Positions 26,349 to 33,439 of a stretch of 34,202 bases of DNA are shown here, one piece after another. Position numbers and translations under genes: made by a program. Location of the stretch: NCBI RefSeq assembly GCF_029258575.1, contig NZ_JARHYI010000096.1, positions 1 through 34,202 on the forward strand. Reading direction: 5' to 3'. This DNA is from Brachyspira sp. (GTDB lineage Bacteria; Spirochaetota; Brachyspiria; Brachyspirales; Brachyspiraceae). Within the stretch, counting starts at the first letter, position 1. Each line of letters begins with the position of its first letter. The notes beneath the pieces are model-generated. The model searched no databases and was not told the origin of the DNA. It worked only from the letters and a program-made list of their open reading frames with translations.

Positions 26349-26819
26349 ATGAAAACTTTTGAAGGAAAACTCGTTAGTGAAAAGCCGATAAAAATTGGTA
26401 TAGTATGTGCTAGATTCAATGAATTTATTGTTTCTAAACTTTTGGGCGGTGCTTTGGATGCTTTATCTCGTCATAATATTAAAGATGATGATATTAGTAT
26501 AGCTTGGGTGCCTGGTGCTTTTGAAATACCTCTAATAGCATCTAAAATGGCTAAATCAAAAAAGTATGATGCTGTTATTTGTTTGGGTGCTGTTATAAGA
26601 GGTTCTACTACTCATTATGATTATGTTTGTTCTGAAGTATCTAAAGGTATTGCTAATGTTTCGCTCAATTCTGATATACCTGTAATGTTCGGAGTGCTTA
26701 CTACCGAAAACATTGAACAGGCTATAGAAAGAGCTGGAACTAAAGCTGGAAACAAAGGTTTTGATTCTGCTATGGCTGCTATTGAGATGGTTAATTTAAT
26801 CAGAGAGATAGAAAAATAA
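26349..26819 (+). CDS. ribH: 6,7-dimethyl-8-ribityllumazine synthase
   Basis: RibH condenses the pyrimidine and the four-carbon unit to lumazine and usually forms a 60-subunit shell. The 156-residue protein carries [40 protein letters not shown] (with the catalytic His) and [15 protein letters not shown]. It is the last gene of the riboflavin operon and is followed by an intrinsic terminator. Confidence 0.97.
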   Translation: MKTFEGKLVSEKPIKIGIVCARFNEFIVSKLLGGALDALSRHNIKDDDISIAWVPGAFEIPLIASKMAKSKKYDAVICLGAVIRGSTTHYDYVCSEVSKGIANVSLNSDIPVMFGVLTTENIEQAIERAGTKAGNKGFDSAMAAIEMVNLIREIEK

Positions 26820-26847
26820 GAATATACTAAAAATATTTTATTATTTA

Positions 26848-26884
26848 AACAAGGGCTTAAATTATTTTGAAGTCCTTGTTTTTT
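26848..26884 (+). terminator. Terminator of the riboflavin operon
   Basis: AACAAGGGCTT (26848-26858) pairs with AAGTCCTTGTT (26870-26880) over 11 bp with one G-U, followed by a run of T. The loop, right arm and T-run belong to the 35-bp repeat that recurs at 27804. Confidence 0.85.
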
Positions 26885-26888
26885 ATTA
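26854..26888. repeat. 35-bp direct repeat, left copy
   Basis: This segment is identical over 35 bp to 27804-27838, at an offset of exactly 950 bp. It covers the loop and right half of the ribH terminator and ends within the stop codon (26886-26888) of the minus-strand membrane-protein gene. Confidence 0.9.
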
Positions 26889-27365
26889 GTGATGCATATT
26901 ATTTATTATATAAAGTTTGCTATATAATTTAACATTTCTAATTATATTAAATAATTTTAATGAATTTTTAAACACCATAGAACACATTGAAAAAATGATT
27001 ATAAGTATTAAAATTAATATTGCCAAAATAGAAAAAACAATTGAACTTAATGTCATGAATAACAAATAAATTGAAACTATTTCATATATTAATGGATCTT
27101 CTTCTCTTTTATCTATATTTTTGAATAATCCAATTTTTTCTGCAACAGATACATTTATTATATGATCATATATAGAAAAATGATATGAATCTTTTATAAG
27201 AAGATTTATATATTTCACATATTTTTTTTGATTATTTTTAATAAAATTTATTTTTTGTATAATTAAATATCTTCTACATAGAGATTTTAATAAATTTTTC
27301 CAAGCTATAGAAAACATAATAAATAATGATATCGATATAATTATGTATATAAAAGTTTCTATCAT
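26886..27365 (-). CDS. Small membrane protein of unknown function (cassette gene 2)
   Basis: This 159-residue protein has an N-terminal hydrophobic helix (about 3-22), a basic/polar middle, and a strongly hydrophobic double stretch (about 98-130). I recognise no family. An AAGGAA site precedes the ATG. Its TAA stop lies inside the last bases of the 35-bp direct repeat, so the 3' end was set by, or pre-dates, the repeat junction. It is downstream of the second cassette gene, 16 bp apart, on one likely transcript. Confidence 0.65.
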   Translation of the reverse strand: MIETFIYIIISISLFIMFSIAWKNLLKSLCRRYLIIQKINFIKNNQKKYVKYINLLIKDSYHFSIYDHIINVSVAEKIGLFKNIDKREEDPLIYEIVSIYLLFMTLSSIVFSILAILILILIIIFSMCSMVFKNSLKLFNIIRNVKLYSKLYIINNMHH

Positions 27366-27381
27366 AAAAAATATTTCCTTT

Positions 27382-27684
27382 TTAATCTCTATTTTTAAAT
27401 AGATTACCTATATCTACAAATGTAAATAAAACAAATAATACATTAATTAAAAATGATACTTTAAATGCATTATTCTTAAATATATTAGATATAGTATCAG
27501 ATATTATTTTTACTATTTCCTTTTCTCCAGATTTAACCATTAACCAAAAAGTAAAACCCATAAATATAAAAAACATTAAAAATATTAAAACTATGGATCT
27601 ATATTTAATTTTACAGATGTTAGTTTTATATTCGTAATATCTTGTTTTATCTACATTATTTTTTTCATCACTATTATCATTCAT
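27382..27684 (-). CDS. Small two-helix membrane protein of unknown function (cassette gene 1)
   Basis: This 100-residue protein has a polar N-terminus, a transmembrane helix at about 29-49 (SIVLIFLMFFIFMGFTFWLM), and a second hydrophobic segment at about 76-92. No family is recognised. AAAGGTG upstream is a good ribosome site and a promoter lies at 27715-27743. Together with the next gene it fills the space between the two 35-bp repeats. Confidence 0.65.
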   Translation of the reverse strand: MNDNSDEKNNVDKTRYYEYKTNICKIKYRSIVLIFLMFFIFMGFTFWLMVKSGEKEIVKIISDTISNIFKNNAFKVSFLINVLFVLFTFVDIGNLFKNRD

Positions 27685-27714
27685 AATTTTTACACCTTTA
27701 ATGTTTCATAAAAT

Positions 27715-27743
27715 AGTATAAAAAATAATATAATAAAAGTCAA
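27715..27743 (-). promoter_or_regulatory. Promoter of the two-gene membrane cassette
   Basis: Minus-strand TTGACT (27738-27743) and TATACT (27715-27720) are separated by 17 bp, 31 bp upstream of the first cassette gene. Confidence 0.65.
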
Positions 27744-27803
27744 ATGCATTAATATAGTTAGTTAAGATATTATAACATAAAAATATATTGAATATAGAAT
27801 AAT

Positions 27804-27838
27804 GGCTTAAATTATTTTGAAGTCCTTGTTTTTTATTA
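27804..27838. repeat. 35-bp direct repeat, right copy
   Basis: Identical to 26854-26888. Here the left arm of the terminator stem is absent, so this copy is only half of the hairpin. This supports it being a duplicate of the ribH terminator end rather than an independent terminator. Confidence 0.9.
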
Positions 27839-27904
27839 CCTTTACTTATTATATTTGTTTTATTTAAAAAATCAAATATAACCTTTTATTATTGGAGAAT
27901 GATG

Positions 27905-28390
27905 ATGGAATTAAAAGGATCTAAAACTGAAATTAATTTGAGAAATGCTTTTATAGGTGAGTCTATGGCTAGATGCAGGTATATGTATTATGCCGAAAAA
28001 GCACGCGAAGAAGGAAGAGAAGATATTGCTGCTATATATGAAAAATTCGCTAGAAATGAACAAGAGCATGCTAAAATATGGTTTGAAAATTTCCATGGTA
28101 TACCAAGCACTGAAGAAAATTTAAAAGAATCAATTATTAATGAAAGTTATGAATCTATTGATATGTATTTATCATATGCAAAAACTGCCCAAGAAGAAGG
28201 TTTTGATGATTTGGCTATGGCTTTTATGAATGTGGCTAGAATAGAAGACGGACATAAAAAACAGTTTCAGAGTTTTTTAAATGATAATAGTGATATTGAT
28301 ATAAAAAATTGGCAATGTGAAATATGTGGATATGTAGATGAAGATAATAAAAAGCCTATTACTTGTCCTGTATGCAAACATAAAAAATAA
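27905..28390 (+). CDS. Rubrerythrin
   Basis: Rubrerythrin is a non-haem iron peroxidase that protects anaerobes from hydrogen peroxide. The 161-residue protein has a ferritin-like diiron domain (Glu19, EQEH at 52-56, later ARIEDGH at 111-117) and a C-terminal rubredoxin-like site with Cys138, Cys141, Cys154 and Cys157. Three ATG codons are in tandem; 27905 is chosen because GGAG at 27894-27897 is best spaced to it. It stands alone, downstream of the right 35-bp repeat, and ends at a strong hairpin. Confidence 0.95.
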   Translation: MELKGSKTEINLRNAFIGESMARCRYMYYAEKAREEGREDIAAIYEKFARNEQEHAKIWFENFHGIPSTEENLKESIINESYESIDMYLSYAKTAQEEGFDDLAMAFMNVARIEDGHKKQFQSFLNDNSDIDIKNWQCEICGYVDEDNKKPITCPVCKHKK

Positions 28391-28406
28391 ATATTGATAA
28401 TTTTTT

Positions 28407-28449
28407 AATATTCTATTGTAATAGCTTAATGCTTTTACAGTAGAATATT
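28407..28449. terminator. Hairpin between rubrerythrin and terL
   Basis: AATATTCTATTGTAA (28407-28421) pairs with TTACAGTAGAATATT (28435-28449) over 15 bp with one G-U, with a 13-base loop. Located between convergent genes, it is a likely bidirectional terminator, although the T-run is short. Its loop side resembles part of the small-terminase gene (see findings). Confidence 0.65.
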
Positions 28450-28452
28450 TTA

Positions 28453-29826
28453 TTAATCTCCAAATATAGCATTAACTAAATTTACATCATCATCATAATT
28501 TTCTTCATTTATAATTTCTTCTATACCAAAAAATATTAAACTTGATAAAGCATCAGGAAAATCTAAATAACTAAACACATCTCCTTTAATATTACTTTCA
28601 GAAAGTGAGTCATCAAAATTGAGAAGCTGACGAAGAGCTATATATCCCCGTCCTTTATTTGTTTTTATCCATTTATCAGTATTTGATCCTTCAGGTATTT
28701 TCTGCCAGCTTTTTGGAAAATAAACTTTATCATATATTAAATAACTCGCATTCACTATTCTCTCTGCTTTATTTTTATGAACATAGAAAGGACTTACATC
28801 GAAATGCTTTTCTAATCTTTTTACTAATTCCTTTTGGGCAAAATTACTTTCGCATAATACTCTTTTTATATTTTTATTTGTAAGGAAATTTATTATACTT
28901 TCATCAGTTGTGGAATTTGAATCATTTCTAATAAGTCCTGAATCTATTAAATAAATATTTACTCCTATTTGTGTATATACAATAGCTGAAGTAAAACAAT
29001 TATATTCTCCGAATGCAGGATCTACTATAGCTTTATGTTCTGATGATATTATTTTTTCTATATTTTCTTTTGAATCATCATCATAGAATTTTAATTTTGA
29101 ACAGAAGAAAATTTTTCCTTGTTTATTTTTTATTTTACCAAGCCAAATATGATCATACATATTAGGCATAAGTTTTAATGTTGAAAGTCTTGATTTATTT
29201 AATATATCACTGAAATAATAATTGCCATCATAATTTATCAATGTTATTAATACATTATCATCTTCATATTCATGATAAGGATATTTATTACTTTTTTTAT
29301 CAGTGTAGAATTTATTTTCTAATTGAAATTGAGAAATGGTTTTATAAATAAAGTCAGTTTCAAATCTAGGATTGAATGCTATCCATATTTCACTTTTTTC
29401 GGCTCTTATTGAAGGCTCTAATATTTCATAGCTTTTTTGAGTTAAACTTTCTGCCTCTTCTATAAAACATATTTTTACATTATATATAGATTTAATATAT
29501 TCTACAGAACATTCTCTAATACCTAAAAATATAAATTTGCATTTTGTAATATTATTAATAATTTCATTTCTTTTTATAGTGAAAAACTTTTGTAAATGAA
29601 GTTCTTTTATGATATTTATAAGAAGAGGGTAGGTTGAGTAGCTAATTGATTTTTGAATCTCTCTTGAACATAATATAACTTCGTTAATTTCAAAACTTTT
29701 AGCTACTAATATTCTTGCTATGGATTCACTTTTTCCTCCTCCTCTACCACCGAATGCTATTTTTAATCTTTTTTCTATATTTGCCCATTTTTCAAAAGGT
29801 TTTAAAATGCTAAAATTGATATTCAT
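28453..29826 (-). CDS. terL: Phage terminase large subunit (PBSX-type)
   Basis: TerL is the ATP-driven motor and nuclease that packages phage DNA into heads. The 457-residue protein has Walker A GGRGGGKS (26-33), Walker B CFIEEAE (120-126), and C-terminal nuclease acidic residues Asp269 (VDPAFG), Glu326 (CESN) and Asp425 (FPDAL). It looks intact and of normal length. No portal, capsid or tail genes follow; the next gene is rubrerythrin, so it is an orphan. The weak GAGAAA site supports the start. It may belong to a dead prophage or serve another particle. Confidence 0.92.
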   Translation of the reverse strand: MNINFSILKPFEKWANIEKRLKIAFGGRGGGKSESIARILVAKSFEINEVILCSREIQKSISYSTYPLLINIIKELHLQKFFTIKRNEIINNITKCKFIFLGIRECSVEYIKSIYNVKICFIEEAESLTQKSYEILEPSIRAEKSEIWIAFNPRFETDFIYKTISQFQLENKFYTDKKSNKYPYHEYEDDNVLITLINYDGNYYFSDILNKSRLSTLKLMPNMYDHIWLGKIKNKQGKIFFCSKLKFYDDDSKENIEKIISSEHKAIVDPAFGEYNCFTSAIVYTQIGVNIYLIDSGLIRNDSNSTTDESIINFLTNKNIKRVLCESNFAQKELVKRLEKHFDVSPFYVHKNKAERIVNASYLIYDKVYFPKSWQKIPEGSNTDKWIKTNKGRGYIALRQLLNFDDSLSESNIKGDVFSYLDFPDALSSLIFFGIEEIINEENYDDDVNLVNAIFGD

Positions 29827-29876
29827 AATATTTTCTCATAATTTTATTTTTGATAGCAGTATAAATATTATTGCTA

Positions 29877-29911
29877 TATAAAATAATCAAAAATTATAAG
29901 CGATTATAATA
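29877..29911. repeat. AT-rich motif upstream of terL, copy 1
   Basis: This 35-bp segment starts TATAAAATAATCAAAAA and contains TATAAG and TATAAT. It resembles 30969-31003 with only a few differences and lies upstream of terL; copy 2 lies between terS and the plus-strand genes. A prophage promoter or operator motif is possible. Confidence 0.45.
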
Positions 29912-29988
29912 TAAAATTTACTTTGGTTTGAAGTATTTAAAAAACTTATACTTCAATGCATTTTTTATAATCTTTAGCATACTAGTAC

Positions 29989-30305
29989 GGAGATTTTGAA
30001 TATGATTAGAAATATATTGAGAAATCTTTTATAAATGCTCTTAAGTATATGTACTATAAGTAATATTTGATGATTAATAATGCTGATTTTAAAAAAAGAA
30101 TTATTTACAGATGAAAATAAAAAATTAAAAACTGCAGTAATGGATTTTTCAAAAGATATAAAAAATGTATAAGAAATTCAAAATAAATAATTGAGCATTA
30201 AATACAATTATTAATAGTATAATAGGAGCTTATGGTGAAGAACTGTTGTTTAAGCTATTATATAGGTTTTCAGTTTGTATTCAGATTCGGACTAAGGCTT
30301 TTTAA
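29989..30305 (+). pseudogene. Decayed gene between the terminase genes
   Basis: The 640-bp gap between terL and terS has no intact gene. Plus-strand translation gives coherent fragments interrupted by stops and frame changes: GDFEYD-stop-KYIEKSFINALKYMYYK, then an ATG at 30080 giving LILKKELFTDENKKLKTAV and ending at 30172, then ALNTIINSIIGAYGEELLFK from 30195 to a stop at 30303. Together they look like one broken helical protein. I do not recognise the family. The region also has a 9-bp inverted repeat (29928-29936 with 29948-29956). Confidence 0.4.
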
Positions 30306-30325
30306 TTAAAGATTAATAATATAAT

Positions 30326-30354
30326 AACCTCATGCTTTTTTAGTATGGGGTTTT
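30326..30354. terminator. Hairpin at the end of the decayed region
   Basis: AACCTCATGC (30326-30335) and GTATGGGGTT (30343-30352) pair with G-U tolerance and are followed by T on the plus strand. It may have terminated the decayed plus-strand gene. Confidence 0.5.
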
Positions 30355-30396
30355 AATTATCGAATCCAACTCTAATATTCATTTTATTTTCATCTT
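30352..30396. repeat. Duplicate of the terS 3' end, outer copy
   Basis: This 45-bp stretch matches 30468-30512 at 43 of 45 positions. On the minus strand it encodes DENKMNIRVGFDN-stop, the same C-terminus as the intact small-terminase gene. It is a detached copy of that gene end, 116 bp away. Confidence 0.85.
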
Positions 30397-30407
30397 TTAT
30401 TGTTGCT

Positions 30408-30469
30408 AAGCAATAAACTCGCTAATAATTAGCTGACAACTAAAGTTATCAGCTGCTCGTTTATTGCTT
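30408..30469. repeat. 62-bp composite hairpin between the two terS ends
   Basis: Outer arms AAGCAATAAAC (30408-30418) and GTTTATTGCTT (30459-30469) are perfectly complementary. Inner arms AGCTGACAACT (30431-30441) and AGTTATCAGCT (30444-30454) match at 10 of 11. There is no T-run. It resembles a small repeat/REP-like or miniature mobile element placed between the duplicated gene ends. Confidence 0.65.
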
Positions 30470-30512
30470 TAATTATCGAATCCAACTCTGATATTTATTT
30501 TATTTTCATCTT
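30468..30512. repeat. Duplicate of the terS 3' end, inner (genic) copy
   Basis: The last codons of the small-terminase gene and its stop, matching 30352-30396 at 43 of 45 positions. The hairpin at 30408-30469 directly abuts this copy. Confidence 0.85.
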
Positions 30513-30939
30513 CTTGAAGTCTTTTTTTGAGTTCTTCTTTCTCTAATTTTTTATTATTCCGATTTTTTAGAATTTCAAAAAATACTATAATAGCTCTTTC
30601 ACTTGGAGTATTATATTTATGAATGATTTTTTTGCTTTTTGATTCTTTGCCATCTTTATCCGTTTTTATTTCTCTTATGATCTCTTTACTGTAATAGCCT
30701 AATGCTTTTTTTATTAATGCATTTTCTATTTTTATTTTTGTATCTAAAAAATATTCATCTCTTGCTTTTCTTATTTTTTTTACTAAACTCTTTTTATATT
30801 TACGGCTTGATTTATTAATATATTCTTTTAAATCATCATAATTTATATTTAGTTTTTTGCTTGTTTCTTCAAATGTAAGATTCTCTTTTTTTATAAGTTC
30901 GTATATTTGATTTTCTATTTTCTTATTATATTTATTCAT
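30469..30939 (-). CDS. Terminase small subunit-like protein
   Basis: This 156-residue basic protein begins with a helix-turn-helix-like region (NLTFEETSKKLNINYDDLKEYI, about 19-40). It continues with KKALGYYSKEIIREIKTDKDG and ends with TPSERAIIVFFEILKNRNNKK, a layout typical of phage TerS proteins, which recognise pac DNA and feed it to TerL. GAGGA precedes the ATG. It lies upstream of terL on the same strand but is separated by 640 bp of decayed sequence. Its 3' end is duplicated nearby. Confidence 0.75.
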   Translation of the reverse strand: MNKYNKKIENQIYELIKKENLTFEETSKKLNINYDDLKEYINKSSRKYKKSLVKKIRKARDEYFLDTKIKIENALIKKALGYYSKEIIREIKTDKDGKESKSKKIIHKYNTPSERAIIVFFEILKNRNNKKLEKEELKKRLQEDENKINIRVGFDN

Positions 30940-30968
30940 AATTCCTCTGTAATTTTTAAAATTTATAA

Positions 30969-31003
30969 TATAAAATAATCAAAAAATATAAGAGAATATA
31001 ATT
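30969..31003. repeat. AT-rich motif copy 2, between terS and the plus-strand genes
   Basis: Resembles 29877-29911 (shared TATAAAATAATCAAAAA, then TATAAG and TATAA). It includes TATAAT at 30997-31002, which lies six bases before the ATG at 31009. Confidence 0.45.
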
Positions 31004-31008
31004 GAATT

Positions 31009-31455
31009 ATGAAAGAAGTAAGAATATATTTAAATGGTAAAATCAAAAAAATATCTTACCCAAGTGAAGAAGATATAAAAAATAAAAATCTATATTTAAT
31101 ACAAAAAACTAGAAGTAATAAAAAGAAAGAAAAACCATTTACTATATCAAAGTTAAATTATGAAAATAAAGAGTTTAGTAAAATAGAAGAAAAATACATT
31201 ACAGAAATTAAACTTGAAAGTAACAATATTTATCTTTTTGAAATAGGTTTATTTATAGATATATACAATAATATTTTTAAAAATTTAGAAAATAAAGATT
31301 TAGAATATATAGAATTAGCAGAACTAATAAATGATAATGAAAAAGTTCTTCATAATAAAAATTCCATTAAGGAAGAAGTGAGAAAATATAGAGAGTATCA
31401 TAAAAAAAACTTCTTGAAGGCTATGAACTTTTTAAAACAATACATTATAAATTAG
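31009..31455 (+). CDS. Hypothetical protein in the phage-derived region
   Basis: This 148-residue, lysine- and glutamate-rich soluble protein shows no family I recognise. It starts MKEVRIYLNGKIKKISYPS and has a helical C-terminal half. It has no Shine-Dalgarno, and a TATAAT sits six bases before the ATG, so a leaderless transcript is possible. It is divergent from terS and 2 bp ahead of the next small gene. Base composition matches the terminase genes. Confidence 0.6.
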   Translation: MKEVRIYLNGKIKKISYPSEEDIKNKNLYLIQKTRSNKKKEKPFTISKLNYENKEFSKIEEKYITEIKLESNNIYLFEIGLFIDIYNNIFKNLENKDLEYIELAELINDNEKVLHNKNSIKEEVRKYREYHKKNFLKAMNFLKQYIIN

Positions 31456-31457
31456 AA

Positions 31458-31715
31458 ATGCTTATCATAGCAGACAATATAAATTACTATTATGAGAATA
31501 AATTAAAATTTGAAGATATAAAAACTATATTGTATGGTACGGATGATGAAGCAAAAATAAATTTGGATTATATAAAAGATATTGAAATAAGTAAAAAAGC
31601 AAATAAACAATTAGAAAAAATTAAAAAAGCATTAAAATTAAATACTGATTTACTGCCGCCAATAACAAAAAAAGAAATTCACACTATAATAAAAATTATG
31701 TTTAAGAAAAAGTGA
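31458..31715 (+). CDS. Hypothetical small protein following the 31009 gene
   Basis: This 85-residue, lysine-rich protein (MLIIADNINYYYENKLKFED...) ends in a basic helix (KKEIHTIIKIMFKKK). It begins 2 bp after the preceding stop, which suggests translational coupling. No family is recognised; a phage accessory role is possible from position alone. No gene is evident in the 256 bp that follow. Confidence 0.55.
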   Translation: MLIIADNINYYYENKLKFEDIKTILYGTDDEAKINLDYIKDIEISKKANKQLEKIKKALKLNTDLLPPITKKEIHTIIKIMFKKK

Positions 31716-31971
31716 GAAAAAAATTTGATAATTACTTTAATATTTAATTATATAGAATTAGCTCAAAAATTTTTTTCTTTAGTAGAATAAAATTCAAAAA
31801 AAAATTCACTTTTTGATTAGGAACATCTATGCCCCAATAAGGAGAAATTTATAATTATGCCTATAATTAATTTATAAATAATTACCTATGGGTAAGTATT
31901 TAATTTTTGTTTGTGTGATTTTTTAATAGAAGTTAATATTAAAAATTACTTTATTTATAGGAATATTATAA

Positions 31972-32655
31972 ATGTTAAACAATAACAGTATAGAATATTT
32001 TATAAAAAATAAAAGATATATACTTGAAAGCAAAAAACACAAAAACAAAAATGAATTAATAGTTATAGGCGATTTTTTTCAGATTTTAAAAGATGAAAAT
32101 ATAGAGAATGTAACATTAAAAAATTTAAGAGAATGGGATAATAAAAATGTACTTCCAGCTTATAGAATTACTCATGGTCCTATAAGGGAAAAGGTAAGAT
32201 ATTACAGTAAAGAGCATATTGATATTGTAAAGGAAATACTTCGTTTGAAAGGATTAGGATTTGAAATACCTGATATTAAGAAAGTTATATTTGATAATAT
32301 ACCAGAATGTTTAATATTTTTGAGTAGAGATATTATAAAGAAAGAGGATTTTAAAAATATGAGTGGTATAATAAAAAATATCAATAAAGAAGAAACAGAT
32401 TTAATAATAACTGTAATAAGAAATTGTAAGAAAGATTTTTGTGATAATTCTAATATAGATAATTTAAATGATGAATATATAAAAGATATTATAAGTCAGT
32501 ATAAAAATGCTAATTTAGTAAATAAGGAAGATACATATATTATAGGTTTTATACTTGTTTTGATTAGTTCATTTAACTGCTATGATGAAAATAATAATAC
32601 TTTTAACAGACTTAAATTTTCAAATTATATTGATGATATAGTAGGCAAGTATTAA
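31972..32655 (+). CDS. MerR-like HTH protein with an unrecognised C-terminal domain
   Basis: The 227-residue protein has a MerR-type winged helix-turn-helix at about residues 47-106 (VTLKNLREWDNKNVLPAYRI, then VRYYSKEHIDIVKEILRLKG and FEIPDIKKVI). About 45 N-terminal residues precede it, more than usual for MerR. The C-terminal ~115 residues are helical and unrecognised, without an obvious metal- or drug-binding motif. AGGA at 31959-31962 supports the start. It is probably a transcriptional regulator of this accessory region, though its targets are unknown. Confidence 0.65.
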   Translation: MLNNNSIEYFIKNKRYILESKKHKNKNELIVIGDFFQILKDENIENVTLKNLREWDNKNVLPAYRITHGPIREKVRYYSKEHIDIVKEILRLKGLGFEIPDIKKVIFDNIPECLIFLSRDIIKKEDFKNMSGIIKNINKEETDLIITVIRNCKKDFCDNSNIDNLNDEYIKDIISQYKNANLVNKEDTYIIGFILVLISSFNCYDENNNTFNRLKFSNYIDDIVGKY

Positions 32656-32708
32656 AGTTATAATTTTTTAATACTTTTATATAAAAGAATTTAATTTAAG
32701 GAGTACAA

Positions 32709-32777
32709 ATATACATAGGCTGGCAGAAAAATCCTCAAAACCCAGCAAATAAAAAGAATAATAATGATAAAAAATAA
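32709..32777 (+). pseudogene. Asn-rich mini-ORF without a normal start codon
   Basis: An AAGGAG site (32698-32703) is followed by an open frame reading YIGWQKNPQNPANKKNNNDK before its stop at 32775. The codons at start spacing are ATA (32709 or 32715) rather than ATG. It resembles the next mini-gene in composition, so it is probably a mutated relative. Confidence 0.4.
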
Positions 32778-32794
32778 TTTTAAGGAGGAAAATT

Positions 32795-32938
32795 ATGGCT
32801 GGTAAAATTAAACATCCTAACAATGAAGCTGACATGCAAAACCCTAATAAAGGAAATAACGGAAATAATATATGATATGACCAGAATCAGGGTAATAGAG
32901 GTAAGCAGCTAAATCCTAATCAGAATAAAGGTAAATAA
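32795..32938 (+). pseudogene. Asn/Gln-rich small protein gene with an in-frame TGA
   Basis: A strong AAGGAGG site precedes ATG 32795. The frame reads MAGKIKHPNNEADMQNPNKG NNGNNI, then TGA (32873-32875), and continues in the same frame as YDQNQGNRGKQLNPNQNKGK to TAA at 32936. The NPN and GNRGKQLNPN motifs resemble a widespread family of tiny hydrophilic proteins of unknown role. The TGA is most simply a nonsense mutation of Trp (TGG), giving a 26-residue product or a dead gene. Confidence 0.6.
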
Positions 32939-33009
32939 TTTGATTATATAACTTTAATACTAGTCTTATTTAATTAATTATTATAATTTTTATTAGTAAT
33001 AATTAAAAA

Positions 33010-33041
33010 AGTTAATATTGTCCCTAGGGGCAATATTAACT
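33010..33041. repeat. CCCTAGGG palindrome 1
   Basis: AGTTAATATTG (33010-33020) and CAATATTAACT (33031-33041) flank a near-palindromic centre with CCCTAGGG, making a 32-bp dyad with one mismatched pair. It lies 86 bp upstream of the lipoprotein gene at 33128 and resembles the dyad at 33440. On the minus strand it is followed by six T. Confidence 0.75.
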
Positions 33042-33127
33042 ATAATTAATTTATTCATTGTCTAATCATTAAAAAAGTTTATTATAAATTAATATTTTAT
33101 TATTAATTATTAATTAAGGAGTTATAA

Positions 33128-33436
33128 ATGAAAAAAATTATTAGTATTGCAGCAATGTCTATATTTACATTATTAATGATAGGCTGTTCAACTATAGCAA
33201 CAGCAGATAATATTCCTCAAAGTCTTCAGCTTAGCGGAAACGATATTACTGTGGGAGAGGTTTTAACTGCCGAGCTTCCTTATGATTCTAAAGATAATAC
33301 CTTAAAAGAACAGCTTATAGCAGAAGCATTGAAAGGTACTAATTATGATTTTTTGATTATGCCTAGATACGAAATTACAAAATCAGGATTATCCAAAAAA
33401 ATGAAAATAAGAGGCAGAGGTGCTAGAGTAAAATAA
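33128..33436 (+). CDS. Small lipoprotein
   Basis: This 102-residue protein has a lipoprotein signal (hydrophobic 4-18, lipobox LMIGC with Cys20). The mature part begins STIATADNIPQSLQLSGNDI and ends with a basic SKKMKIRGRGARVK tail. AAGGAG precedes the start. I recognise no family; small lipoproteins of this kind occur in Brachyspira. It sits between two related palindromes. Confidence 0.7.
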   Translation: MKKIISIAAMSIFTLLMIGCSTIATADNIPQSLQLSGNDITVGEVLTAELPYDSKDNTLKEQLIAEALKGTNYDFLIMPRYEITKSGLSKKMKIRGRGARVK

Positions 33437-33439
33437 AAA

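Noticed and set aside
27781-27838. Second terminator before rubrerythrin
   Set aside because: The left arm of the stem is missing, so the hairpin cannot form; it is better explained as the right copy of the direct repeat.
31838-31877. Mini-ORF MPIINL with an upstream AAGGAG, suggestive of a 4-oxalocrotonate tautomerase start
   Set aside because: Only six codons, with long ribosome-site spacing and no coherent continuation in any frame.
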